DNA of 64,000 nucleotides from Streptomyces sp. B21-083 (GTDB lineage Bacteria; Actinomycetota; Actinomycetes; Streptomycetales; Streptomycetaceae): NCBI RefSeq assembly GCF_036898825.1, contig NZ_JARUND010000002.1, positions 1,116,001 to 1,180,000 of the forward strand, read 5' to 3'. Shown piece by piece: positions 9,776 to 17,592 of this stretch (position 1 is its first letter; each line of letters starts with the position of its first letter). The notes under the pieces were generated by a model. It saw only the letters and a program-made list of their open reading frames with translations, ran no database searches and was not told where the DNA came from. The position numbers and the translations under genes were made by a program.

Positions 9776-10321
9776 ATGCAGCATGCCGACTTCGAGTTGT
9801 GCGACAACGCCGGCCGCGACGCCGACCAGATCGCCGCCGCGCGCTACGGCTTCGCCACCAAAGGCGATCTGCTGCGCTGGGCACGGCGGGACGCCGAGCC
9901 GTTCCTCACCGAACACCCGCTGCCCACCGGGCCCCTGCCGAACCCGGAACTGGCCCCGTACCTCGACGCGCTCGCAGCCGCCGAGACTCCCGCGCAGGCC
10001 AGTGCCGTCACCCAGCGTCTGCTGGATGCCGCCGAACCCGTGCTCAGAGCGGTGAGCGACTACCTGGATGCCGCCGCCCGCTGGCGCGACCAGCACCGCG
10101 GAGCGGAGAAGGGTTCCCCCTCCAAGCTGCTGATGGAGGCGGCCAGCCGCAGTCTGTCCGTGCTGGCCCTCGCGGACGAAGCCGACCTGACGATCCTGCG
10201 CGCCGAGTACGGTCCCGCCCCTGCACCGGCCCTTGCGCCGCCGGGCCCGTCCCCAGCCGCGTCCGGCCTTCCTCCCGCTTCGCCGCCGCAGCCGCCCACC
10301 GGCCCTGCCTGCAGCCGGTAA
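9776..10321 (+). CDS. Hypothetical protein, helical with Pro-rich tail
   Basis: This protein of about 181 residues begins MQHADFELCDN at ATG 9776, behind CAGGAA with a 6-nt spacer; an upstream GTG at 9692 is weaker. The sequence is acidic, mainly helical (TPAQASAVTQRLLDAAEPVLRAVSDYLDAAARW), and ends in a long Pro/Ala-rich tail. It lies between two other block genes on the same strand with short gaps, consistent with one transcript. No family or active site is recognised. Confidence 0.6.
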   Translation: MQHADFELCDNAGRDADQIAAARYGFATKGDLLRWARRDAEPFLTEHPLPTGPLPNPELAPYLDALAAAETPAQASAVTQRLLDAAEPVLRAVSDYLDAAARWRDQHRGAEKGSPSKLLMEAASRSLSVLALADEADLTILRAEYGPAPAPALAPPGPSPAASGLPPASPPQPPTGPACSR

Positions 10322-10344
10322 CCCCGACTCCTCGGAGAACCCTC

Positions 10345-11733
10345 CTGTCGACCCGCTCCTTCATCGCCCGCCCCACCGAGACCGGCTACGACGGCATATA
10401 CGTCCACCTCGACGGCCGACCGAGCGAGAAACTCCCTCTGCTCCTCGCCGCCTTCCAGCACCGGTTCGCCCGTGACATCCAGACCATGGCACAGCATCTC
10501 GTGGACGGCGTCACCGTCGGCTGGGACGAGCTGGGCACCGACCTCCTCGACGGCGCCCCACCCGAGATCGTCGCCGCGCTGACCGGCGGCGAACACTGGC
10601 CCAGCCAAACCCTGGACGACATGATCACCCCGGACCGCTCGCCGCCGGTCCGTATGACCGTCACCGCGCAGACCGCCGCCCACCAGGACGTGCAATGGGG
10701 CTACGTCCTGCGCAACAGCGGCATCGAAGTGATCAGCGCGCCCCATGCCGGTGCCGGTCCCCTCGTCGGCCGGGACACCGACCCCCGCACCCGCTTCAGC
10801 AACCACCCGGCGCACTGGCCCGCCCCAGCCAACGCACCGGTCAGCGCCGACTCCCGCACCGCCCGGGCACGTCCCTCACAGCCCCGCGCCGTTGAACCCT
10901 CCCGCCCGCGCTCCACGGAGTCTGCCCTGCCCACGCCCCTGATCACGGTCGTCATCGCGACCCGCCTGCACACCAACCGCCTCGCCCGCCTGACCGCCAT
11001 GCACTCCAGCCTCACTCGCCAGAACGTCGCGTGGGAGGCGGTGATCGCGCTCGACGGCGCGGATCCCGCGCGTCTGCCGGCGCCGCTCGCCGACGACCCG
11101 CGCGTCCGCGTCCTCGCGCTGCCCCGGCCGGTCGGAGCCGCCTGCGCCCGCAACCTCGCCCTGAACGAGGTGCGCACCGAGTACGTCAACTGGGCCGACG
11201 ATGACGACGAGTTCACCGACGACGCCATGACCGTACGGCTGCACACCCTGGAGACCACGGGCGTCGGCTGGTGCGCGGGACACAGCCAGGATCTTCACCC
11301 GGACGGTTCGACCTCCCTGTGGCACTGCCCGACACCACCCGGCCAGCACGCGGCCGGAGACGTGTGGACCTACTGGAAGCGGCCCGAGGACACCATCCCG
11401 ATCGGTCCGACCACGATCCTCGCGCGCACCGATCTCGTACGCGCAGCCCCGATGGGCGGGCTCGTCCAGGGCGAGGACTACATGGCCGCGATCGGCGTCA
11501 CCTGCCTCGCGCCCGGCATCCTGCTGCCCGTCCCGGTCTACCGCTACCGCAAACACCGAGACCAGATGACCCGCCAGGACTCCTACGACGTCCTGGAAGC
11601 ACGTGCTCGGCGGCATGCCTGGAACTTCGGGCGCAGCCTGCGCGCTGTTCTCACCCGCCCAGATCTTGTAGGTTCCGCGATTCCGTGGACATTTCCGCGT
11701 GATCATGGGCACCGTTTGGACACTTCCGCGTGA
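10345..11733 (+). CDS. Two-domain protein with C-terminal GT2-like glycosyltransferase domain, CTG start, altered 3' end
   Basis: About 462 residues. Residues 1-110 (STRSFIARPTETGYDGIYVH) form a conserved-looking domain of unknown role. After a Pro/Ser linker, residues from about 195 match a GT2 glycosyltransferase: ITVVIATRLHTNRLARL, then NWADDDDEFTDD as the DxD region that would bind a metal and nucleotide sugar. No ATG, GTG or TTG fits the start, but CTG 10345 has GGAG at 10334-10337 with 7-nt spacing. The last residues (IPWTFPRDHGHRLDTSA) are encoded inside the 19-bp repeats, so the natural C-terminus has probably been replaced by element DNA. Confidence 0.6.
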   Translation: MSTRSFIARPTETGYDGIYVHLDGRPSEKLPLLLAAFQHRFARDIQTMAQHLVDGVTVGWDELGTDLLDGAPPEIVAALTGGEHWPSQTLDDMITPDRSPPVRMTVTAQTAAHQDVQWGYVLRNSGIEVISAPHAGAGPLVGRDTDPRTRFSNHPAHWPAPANAPVSADSRTARARPSQPRAVEPSRPRSTESALPTPLITVVIATRLHTNRLARLTAMHSSLTRQNVAWEAVIALDGADPARLPAPLADDPRVRVLALPRPVGAACARNLALNEVRTEYVNWADDDDEFTDDAMTVRLHTLETTGVGWCAGHSQDLHPDGSTSLWHCPTPPGQHAAGDVWTYWKRPEDTIPIGPTTILARTDLVRAAPMGGLVQGEDYMAAIGVTCLAPGILLPVPVYRYRKHRDQMTRQDSYDVLEARARRHAWNFGRSLRAVLTRPDLVGSAIPWTFPRDHGHRLDTSA

Positions 11734-11742
11734 TCATGGGCA
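11693..11742 (+). repeat. Two direct copies of a 19-bp element-end motif
   Basis: TTCCGCGTGATCATGGGCA occurs at 11693-11711 and again at 11724-11742, each preceded by TGGACA or TGGACAC. A third copy lies at 13473-13491 in the same orientation. Iterated short repeats of this sort are typical of the ends of IS21-type insertion sequences, whose transposase binds them; no istA/istB gene remains here. The first copy is inside the end of the GT2-like gene. Confidence 0.6.
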
Positions 11743-12169
11743 GCGGTAACGCTCGGTAGCGAGCGCGGTGATGGTACCGGGATGCCCAACGCGCCGCTTG
11801 CCAGCTCCTCACTCTCGGCATCCCCCGGACGACCTGTCGAGGGGGCAGCGGGTGCTCAGGCGTCAGAGTCGACTTCGGGGTGCGTGAACCGCCAGCCGCC
11901 CGGCGAACCCGAGCCCGCACCCGCCCCGGCCCGACGTCCGCTCGCCCCCGGCGGCCTTACCTTCTCAGACCCGGACCGCCATATCTGAGCGCTACCACCA
12001 CGGGTTGCGCCACGTCCAGGACCACCTCACCACCTAGCCCCACCGCCCGGTGTGCCAGCACCTCCACCTGGACAGTGGTCGTAGCCGGCCCGGCTCCCGC
12101 CTCGGATACCGTGTTCCTCTACGGGGTGCCATAACGGATGTGACGCCCCCCACCGGAGGTAGTCAGCGT
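11743..12169. other. Gene-free stretch
   Basis: About 430 bp of GC-rich sequence between the repeat pair and the next gene. I see no frame with recognisable protein similarity. The right end carries GGAGGT (12155-12160), the ribosome-binding site of the gene at 12170. Confidence 0.5.
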
Positions 12170-12559
12170 ATGAGTTCAAAGCGCAGCAAGAATCCAGCCC
12201 TGCCCGTACTTGACGACGCATTCCGACTCGCGTCGGTCAAGGACTCCGAAGAGTCCACCCGTGACTTGGCCGCGCGGCTGGCCACCACCGAGCTGCGCCG
12301 CGTTTCCCACCCGGGCCGGGTCACCTGGGAGCCCACCGATGAGGCCGAGCCCGTACCGGTCCCGCCGACTGTGGTCGACGGTGACGGGGATCTGTGGCTG
12401 CGGGACCGGGGCACTGGCACCTGGACCATGCCCGAGTTCAACCCGAAGGACTTCCCGGCCCGCTGTGGCGAGGTTCTGACGTGGAACCAGCTTGCCCGCG
12501 AGTTCGGCCCGCTTACCGCACTGGCCGACGACCGCCGCATCGGCGGCGGCCGGCGCTGA
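12170..12559 (+). CDS. Hypothetical protein, 129 residues
   Basis: ATG 12170 sits 9 nt behind a strong GGAGGT. The product starts with a Lys/Arg-rich segment (MSSKRSKNPALP), has a charged middle and a C-terminal half with DGDGDLWLRDRGTGTW and LTWNQLAREFGPLTAL. The Trp-containing repeats resemble small phage or plasmid proteins, but I do not recognise a family. It is isolated: broken or mobile DNA lies on both sides. Confidence 0.55.
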   Translation: MSSKRSKNPALPVLDDAFRLASVKDSEESTRDLAARLATTELRRVSHPGRVTWEPTDEAEPVPVPPTVVDGDGDLWLRDRGTGTWTMPEFNPKDFPARCGEVLTWNQLAREFGPLTALADDRRIGGGRR

Positions 12560-13022
12560 CCGCGCAGCCTTCTGGGATGACCACGCCCCTGAAGCGCCCG
12601 TTACGGGTAGCTGGGAGCTCCAGCTCACCGCCGAGCTCGACGATCAGAGCGTGCTCGCCCATGCCGCAGGTCGCGTTGACCGCGGTGGCCAGCAGTTCGG
12701 CGATCACCCCGGCAGGCGGGATGGCCGTTGCCGGTCGGGTACGGGGCGATCGCCTGGTCGACGAACTCCAGCAGGGCGCCCAGGTCTTGGCCCACCTGCG
12801 GAGTATCCCGGCTGCCAGGGCCTGCCGGTGCGCCGGCGGGATGGGCCGGGCCACCGGACGCTGTGTGATCTGGCCAAGGTAGTCGGCGACCCAGTCCGCG
12901 GCGGCTGCCAGTTCGTCGCGGAACACCTTCGGGTGCACAGTCAGCGGCCCGGTGCCGCCACCGGACTCCAGCTGAGCCGAGGGCAGGCGGAGCGGGCGGC
13001 TGGTCTTCGGCGGTGTCGGCAT
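12555..13022 (-). pseudogene. PLP-dependent group II decarboxylase, degraded 5' part
   Basis: On the minus strand from 13022 the first frame gives FRDELAAAADWVADYL..ITQRPV, the N-terminal helix of aromatic-L-amino-acid and related PLP decarboxylases. The frame then shifts: ALLEFVDQAIAPYPTGNGHP continues in a second frame and GVIAELLATAVNATCGMGEH in the third. In intact enzymes these three stretches are consecutive and are followed by the PLP-binding core, which is absent here. At least two frameshifts or small deletions and a 3' truncation make this a pseudogene. Confidence 0.7.
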
Positions 13023-13530
13023 CGCCCGGCCGCCCTTTCGCTCAGGAAGCCGGCCGGACGGCCATGATCCAGAACGACTGCCGCCTGCGCCGGTCACGGT
13101 CCTGGCTCAGCCCGGACCCACCGGCCTGATTCCGGAGCCCGACGAACCGGAGGCCGATAACGAAGCCCGAACGCCCCCGGCCCGGTGCCCCGGAGACGAC
13201 CGACACCGACCACACACTGTCACCTGATGGCCGCCCACCCGGAGCCGTCGTGGCCACCAGCCCGCACCGCACTGGCCGCCAGCCGGGAAGATCCGCTGGC
13301 CACTGACAGGTCACGCAGGGCTAGCACCGAAGGCAGCGCACTGCGACCTTCTGCTCATGATCGGCCCCCGCGAGCAGTGTCCGCGCCGTGCGGAAACGTC
13401 ATCTCCGCAGGAGCCAGTGCTCACGAAGACGCGGTCCCTATAGATCTCGAGGATCCGCAGCTTCGTGAGCAATTCCGCGTGATCATGGGCACCGTCCGAG
13501 CAAATCCGGCGATCAGGAGCACCAGCGACT
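13023..13530. other. Gene-free stretch with third 19-bp repeat
   Basis: No convincing frame is seen in these 508 bp. The only recognisable structure is the third 19-bp repeat at 13473-13491. Confidence 0.5.
13473..13491 (+). repeat. Third copy of the 19-bp element-end motif
   Basis: Identical 19 bp to the copies at 11693 and 11724 and in the same orientation, 1.73 kb further right. Direct rather than inverted orientation means the copies cannot be simple left and right ends of one element; two overlapping insertions or a deletion between elements would explain them. Confidence 0.6.
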
Positions 13531-13700
13531 TCAGTAGTTGCCGGTTGTGTGGTGGCTGGCCGTCATGGCGGCGGCGAGTTGCCCAACGGGGTCGCCGTCG
13601 ACCTGATGTTGGGATTGCTGCGTCGGCCAAGTCGAGAATCCGTCATCCGGCCAGCGGGGAACCACATGAAAATGGAGATGCGCCACCGACTGCTCTGAGT
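13531..13700 (-). pseudogene. HIT-family hydrolase, C-terminal remnant
   Basis: The minus frame reads SVAHLHFHVVPRWPDDGF, the histidine triad (HxHxHxx) of HIT nucleotide hydrolases and transferases, followed by about 35 residues to a stop at 13531. Everything upstream of the triad is missing: about 90 bp further right begins the IS5-type element. It is a decapitated gene. Confidence 0.7.
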
Positions 13701-13784
13701 AGCTGTTGTCGTACCGATCTTGGGGTTTGTCGGTCGAACGGGAGTCCTGATTGGGTGATCGCGGGGTGATCGGCGCATACAAGT

Positions 13785-13837
13785 AGGGCCTCCTGAACAG
13801 CTCGTTGGTGTCGAATCACCGAGTAGCAGGAGGCCCT
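13785..13837 (+). promoter_or_regulatory. Leader hairpin sequestering the transposase ribosome-binding site
   Basis: AGGGCCTCCTG (13785-13795) pairs perfectly with CAGGAGGCCCT (13827-13837). The right arm contains GGAGG (13829-13833), the ribosome-binding site of the GTG start at 13839. A smaller GGTG/CACC stem lies inside the loop. In a transcript entering from outside the element the arm would be paired and translation blocked, whereas a transcript starting inside the loop would be free. This is a known strategy in other insertion sequences; here it is inferred from sequence. Confidence 0.6.
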
Positions 13838-13838
13838 G

Positions 13839-14756
13839 GTGTCGCAGTCTTGCGTGCCGGTGTCCCGGCAGTCCAGCTTGGTCACCCGGGAGTGCGACTG
13901 CCTGGCTCACCGGTTCGGGAACGCCGTCGACAACCCGATGCGTGTGAGCCGGTATCCGACCGACATGACGGACGCCGAGTGGGCCGTGGTGCGCCCGCTG
14001 CTGCCGGTGCCGGGCTGGCTGCGTGGCCGCGGCGGACAGCCGGAGGCGTACTGCCACCGGCAGATGTTGGACGCGATCCGCTATCTCGTGGACAACGGCG
14101 TCAAGTGGCGTGCGATGCCGGGCGACTTCCCGCCGTGGGACCGTGTCTACGCGTTCTTCCGCCGCTGGCGTGATCACGCGCTGGTGAAGGAGTTCCACGA
14201 CCGACTGCGCGCGAAGGTCCGGATGCGGGCGGGGCGGGACGCGGAGCCGACAGCCGGAGTGATCGACTCGCAGTCCGTGACAGCGGATGCCGTCGTCGGC
14301 GCCGACAGCCGCGGCTACGACGGCGGCAAACTGATCAACGGGCGCAAGCGGCACGTCGTGGTCGACACGCTCGGCCTGCTGCTGGGCGTGATGGTCACCG
14401 CCGCGGACACCGGCGACCGCACCGCCGCTCAGGTCCTCCTGCGACAAGTCGCTGACGCGCACCACCGCCTCGCCCTCGTCTGGGCGGACGGCGGCTACAC
14501 CCGCAGCCTCATCGGCCACTGCCTGGCCACGCTCGCCCTGGTCCTGGCGATCGTCAAGCGCAGCGACGACATGCGCGGCTTCGTGGTGCTGCCCAAGCGG
14601 TGGATCGTCGAGCGCCTCTTCGCCCACCTGATGCGCACCCGCCGCCTGGCACGCGACTATGAGCGCCGCACCGCCAGCGCCGAGGCGATGATCTACTGGT
14701 CGATGATCGGGCTCATGACCCGCCGCCTGGCCCGCCCAAATCCTTCGCGAGGGTGA
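13839..14756 (+). CDS. IS5 family transposase
   Basis: This 305-residue DDE transposase has an N-terminal DUF4096-type domain (MTDAEWAVVRPLLPVPGW, GGQPEAYCHRQMLDAIRYLV, GVKWRAMPGDFPPW). The catalytic core shows D in GVIDSQSV, KRHVVVDTLGLLLGV, D in WADGGY and the E in RWIVERLFAHLMRTRRL. All key residues are present and the frame is intact, so it may be active. The GTG at 13839 is 5 nt behind GGAGG in a hairpin arm. Confidence 0.9.
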   Translation: MSQSCVPVSRQSSLVTRECDCLAHRFGNAVDNPMRVSRYPTDMTDAEWAVVRPLLPVPGWLRGRGGQPEAYCHRQMLDAIRYLVDNGVKWRAMPGDFPPWDRVYAFFRRWRDHALVKEFHDRLRAKVRMRAGRDAEPTAGVIDSQSVTADAVVGADSRGYDGGKLINGRKRHVVVDTLGLLLGVMVTAADTGDRTAAQVLLRQVADAHHRLALVWADGGYTRSLIGHCLATLALVLAIVKRSDDMRGFVVLPKRWIVERLFAHLMRTRRLARDYERRTASAEAMIYWSMIGLMTRRLARPNPSRG

Positions 14757-15267
14757 ACCGGCCCGGCGCGGGCTCGGCCAGCCAGCCACGCGCGACCAGG
14801 CGTTTCGCCTTCGACCGCAGCGCCTCCACCCGCGCCGGCACCACCTCCATGCCGAATACAGCGGCCATCTTCTGGCAGGTCAGCGGCCCTTGATGCAGCC
14901 GGACCCGCTCCGCGAGCGACTGCAGGATGCGCTGGTAGTCCACCGACAGCACCGACCAGGCCAGCCCTTCACGCCACACCGGCACCTGCGATCTCGGCTT
15001 CGCCACAACCCCGGGCGCCGACTGTGCGTCCGTATCCTGCCGATCCTCGGTGGCCTCCGTGTCGGCGCTGTCCGGAGCCAGGACAGCGTCGACCCGCCTG
15101 CGGGCGATCGCCCACTCCTGCCATTCCTCCTCGGCCACGGCGAGTTCAACCTGGATACGGTCGGCCTCCTCACGCAGCCCGTCGACCCGACGGCGAGCAG
15201 CGAGCTCGTGCTGTTCCAGCAGTCCGACGACCGACGGCATCCGCAACCTCCCGGCAAGCGACGACAC
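14713..15267 (-). CDS. Hypothetical protein with coiled coil and winged-helix-like C-terminus
   Basis: This 184-residue protein begins with a charged coiled coil (LREEADRIQVELAVAEEEWQEW), has a linker, then a C-terminal DNA-binding-like region (VPARVEALRSKAKRLVARGWLAEPAPGRFTLA). Similar proteins are common in Streptomyces beside transposase genes, so it may be an accessory or passenger protein; the role is unknown. GTG 15267 agrees with the usual N-terminus, while ATG 15240 has the better ribosome-binding site (GGGAGG). It converges on the transposase and overlaps its 3' end by 44 bp. Confidence 0.6.
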   Translation of the reverse strand: MSSLAGRLRMPSVVGLLEQHELAARRRVDGLREEADRIQVELAVAEEEWQEWAIARRRVDAVLAPDSADTEATEDRQDTDAQSAPGVVAKPRSQVPVWREGLAWSVLSVDYQRILQSLAERVRLHQGPLTCQKMAAVFGMEVVPARVEALRSKAKRLVARGWLAEPAPGRFTLAKDLGGPGGGS

Positions 15268-15449
15268 GACAGGTCACCACTCCCGCAGAATCACCGACCC
15301 CACCCCCGACCAGCGAAAACGCCGCCCTCAAGACCGGAAAGACAACAACCACTGAGGACTCGCATAACGGGAGGCGTGGATGCTCGATGGGGTAGACCTT
15401 GGAGTTCACGTCCCCCGTGGATCGCCAGTTCCATGTACATGCGCCATCT

Positions 15450-15598
15450 TCAAAACCACTGGTCAGGCGGTCTTCCGTGACGGGCGGTGGTGATCTCGCT
15501 GGACCGGCCGGGCTTGGCCGCGGAGATCCAGATCAAGTTGCCCTTCTCATCGGTCAGCGCGAGAAACAGCAGGCCATGAGCCTTGTGCTTGCCTGAGT
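15450..15598 (-). pseudogene. DDE transposase fragment interrupted by a group II intron
   Basis: The minus frame reads SGKHKAHGLLFLALTDEKGNL then AAKPGRSSEITTAR, an internal piece of an IS4/IS5-like DDE_Tnp_4 transposase (the family normally has GYSGKHK.HG...). It ends sharply at 15598, where the TAC codon of the preceding Tyr would be, because the 5' boundary of a group II intron begins at 15599. The piece is a remnant with no catalytic triad left. Confidence 0.7.
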
Positions 15599-16186
15599 GT
15601 GCGCCGTGAGGCGCTCGTTGTTCGAGTGGAGGTGAAAGACCACCACCATCGTCCTGTCGCAGCAGGGCGGTTGAAGCTGGGGCAGCCTGAACCGGGAGGT
15701 GCCGGGGGCGGCGGGAAGCAGCCCCGACAAAGCCGGGACGTGCCAGTACTGCCAGATGGTGCGGGTCCGGCAAGCGAGACGGAGAGGAGTACGCGAGGAA
15801 CCGGCGTCTACGCCTCCTTAAGGCACGCCAGCTCGAACCTGGTGGATCTGGGCTGGATGCGGGTGCGTCCCTGCTGGATATTCGGCTGGCGGGGAACTCC
15901 CCGAGCGATCTGTTGCGGTCGTGCGGGGAGGCCACGGTGAAGTGCTGCGGGGTAGCCGTGGCGAGGCCGCAGGGGTATAGCCGGGCTCCTACTTCGACGA
16001 TCGAACAGCGAGTGAACACGGGAACCGTCCCGGTCCCGCCCTCAAACCGCGCCTCCAGCACGGCGGATGGGCTGGGGCCATCGTCGGCCGATCGGGCCGG
16101 GACGGGGCGGAGCCGCCGTAGTACTCCGAGCCGGGGAGAGCCCGGCACATGGGGAAGGGCGGCAGCGGTTTCGAGAAGAGAGCGCC
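15599..16186 (+). mobile_element. Group II intron, 5' fragment (domain I region)
   Basis: The sequence starts with the group II 5' signature GTGCG (15599-15603) and shows the early domain I hairpin GTGGAGGTGAAAGACCACC. Near 16110-16180 it carries the stretch with GAGCCGCCGTAGTACTCCGA and GAGAGCCCGGCACATGGGGA that normally lies just before the intron-encoded reverse transcriptase. The homology stops near 16186; the reverse transcriptase gene and domains V-VI are absent. It interrupts a transposase fragment on the left and abuts an unrelated coding sequence on the right. Confidence 0.75.
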
Positions 16187-16762
16187 AACACCAGCCCCGG
16201 CTGGGGCGACGACAAGCCGGACGTGATCTGGGACTGCGACCACGGCAAGACCGACATGTGCCAGTACCACGAGGTGAACGCCTGGACCGCGCTAGGCAAG
16301 CGCCGCCAGGTCTCCAACGTGATCAACAACTGCGCCAGCAACCGGGACCTGACCCTCACCCGCACCGACACCAACACCAACACCAACACCATGAGCACCC
16401 AGTACTCCTTCGAGCAGTCGACGTCCGTGGAGGTGTCCGTCGGGTTCGAGGACAAGCTCGTGGCGGGGGTGAAGGCGAGCTCCTCGCAGTCCGAGACCTG
16501 GACCGTGGGCAGCACCCGCACCGCGACCGAGACCCACACCTCGACCATCCCGGCCGGCCAGCGGGGCGCCTGGTGGTTCGCCCCGTACGTCCACCACTCC
16601 CAGGGCTGGCTGGAGGTCCACTACGGCAAGCGCAAGCAAGGCCGCTACTTCTGGTACTACCCCGGCCAGGGCTCCACGGGCGTGCACGTCGACACCCCCG
16701 TCTACCTGAAGGGCAACGGCGAACTGAAGGGCCAGTTCTACTGGGCGACCTGGAAGTGCTGA
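16187..16762 (+). pseudogene. Aerolysin/ETX-like beta-pore protein, 5' truncated
   Basis: From the intron junction the frame encodes about 191 residues rich in Ser, Thr and aromatic residues. Alternating polar stretches (DTNTNTNTMSTQYSFEQS, SVEVSVGFEDKLVAG, SSSQSETWTVGSTRT) resemble the insertion-loop region of aerolysin/epsilon-toxin-fold proteins, which Streptomyces often secrete. The N-terminal signal peptide and head are missing; the open frame runs back through intron RNA without a proper start. The C-terminus looks complete (YWATWKC). Function as a toxin is inferred from pattern only. Confidence 0.55.
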
Positions 16763-16934
16763 CCCAATGACCCACCGTGGGGCGGATGCTGTGTGGCCTG
16801 TGCGGGACCGACCGTATGGTTCCGTTCGGCGTCCGTGAGCCCAACGGCACACGGGAGCGCGCGGAGAAGTCGTCCGACGCGCTCCTCCGTGTTCCGACCC
16901 GTGATCTCCTCTGGGGCAAGGGCGACCCGCCCCG

Positions 16935-16964
16935 TGGACAATTGAGTTGAGCTCAACTTATACT
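16935..16964 (+). promoter_or_regulatory. Promoter with internal TetR operator, probably leaderless
   Basis: TGGACA (16935-16940) and TATACT (16959-16964) are spaced by 18 bp. The spacer holds the perfect 14-bp palindrome AGTTGAGCTCAACT (16945-16958). Transcription would start about 7 nt downstream, at or beside the ATG at 16972, so the mRNA is probably leaderless. A repressor on the palindrome would block RNA polymerase directly. The TetR protein encoded immediately downstream is the obvious candidate. Confidence 0.65.
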
Positions 16965-16971
16965 GGGCCTC

Positions 16972-17577
16972 ATGGCCGAACCGAGGACGTCACGATCCGC
17001 GAGCTCGCGGGAGAAGCTGCTGCGCGCCGCGGCCGAAGAGCTCGCCGCCACCGGCGAGCTGGAGGTGGCCGCGGTAACGCGCAGGGCCGGGGTGAGCACA
17101 GGTCTGCCCTACCGGTATTTCGGCACCCGCAGCGGTCTGCTGATCGCGGTGCTGGACGACTTCTACCAGCGGCTCGGTGCGGCTGCGGCCCTGCGCGAGT
17201 ACGACTGCACCACCTGGGCCGAGCGGGAACAGCAACGGATTCGCGACTGGGTGGCCTTCCTGTACGCCGAGCCTCTGGCGCCCGTTCTGCTGGGAGGGCT
17301 GACCGGCGACGCGGAGGTCGCCACGGCCAACACCCGTCAACTGCACACGCTCATCGAACTCGGCGCACGCAACATGGCGCACGCCCAGCACGCCGGCGAA
17401 CTCCCGGCCGCCCGCGACCCGGAATTCCTCGCCGCGGCCACACTCGGCGGCACTCACGCCGTGATCTCCACGGCCCTCACCCGCACCCCGCGTCCGCCGT
17501 CCGAGGACCTCGTCGCCCAACTGTGGGCCTTCGTCTCCGGCGCCGTGGGACTGATCCCACCACCGTCCCTCTCCTGA
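16972..17577 (+). CDS. TetR family transcriptional regulator
   Basis: This 201-residue TetR protein has an N-terminal helix-turn-helix (SREKLLRAAAEELAATGELE, then VAAVTRRAGVSTGLPYRYFG) and a helical C-terminal ligand domain. It lies 15 bp upstream of a phytanoyl-CoA dioxygenase gene and is transcribed with it. The palindrome in its promoter makes autoregulation likely. The ligand is unknown. Confidence 0.88.
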   Translation: MAEPRTSRSASSREKLLRAAAEELAATGELEVAAVTRRAGVSTGLPYRYFGTRSGLLIAVLDDFYQRLGAAAALREYDCTTWAEREQQRIRDWVAFLYAEPLAPVLLGGLTGDAEVATANTRQLHTLIELGARNMAHAQHAGELPAARDPEFLAAATLGGTHAVISTALTRTPRPPSEDLVAQLWAFVSGAVGLIPPPSLS

Positions 17578-17592
17578 GGAGAGCACAACACC

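Larger units (their letters stand above)
13785..14760 (+). mobile_element. IS5-type insertion sequence
   Basis: The unit comprises a leader hairpin (13785-13837) and a single transposase gene (13839-14756). It interrupts the HIT-family gene on the left. I could not fix the terminal inverted repeats or the target duplication by eye, so both borders are approximate. The right border overlaps the 3' end of the convergent gene at 14713-15267. Confidence 0.65.

Noticed and set aside
13042..13769. Overlapping open frames on both strands between the decarboxylase and HIT remnants
   Set aside because: None has family similarity, start signals or consistent codon pattern beyond the HIT tail.
16366..16392. 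CACCAACACCAACACC tandem triplets as a microsatellite or regulatory repeat
   Set aside because: It lies in frame in the beta-pore-like coding sequence and encodes a TNTNTN run, so a coding explanation is enough.
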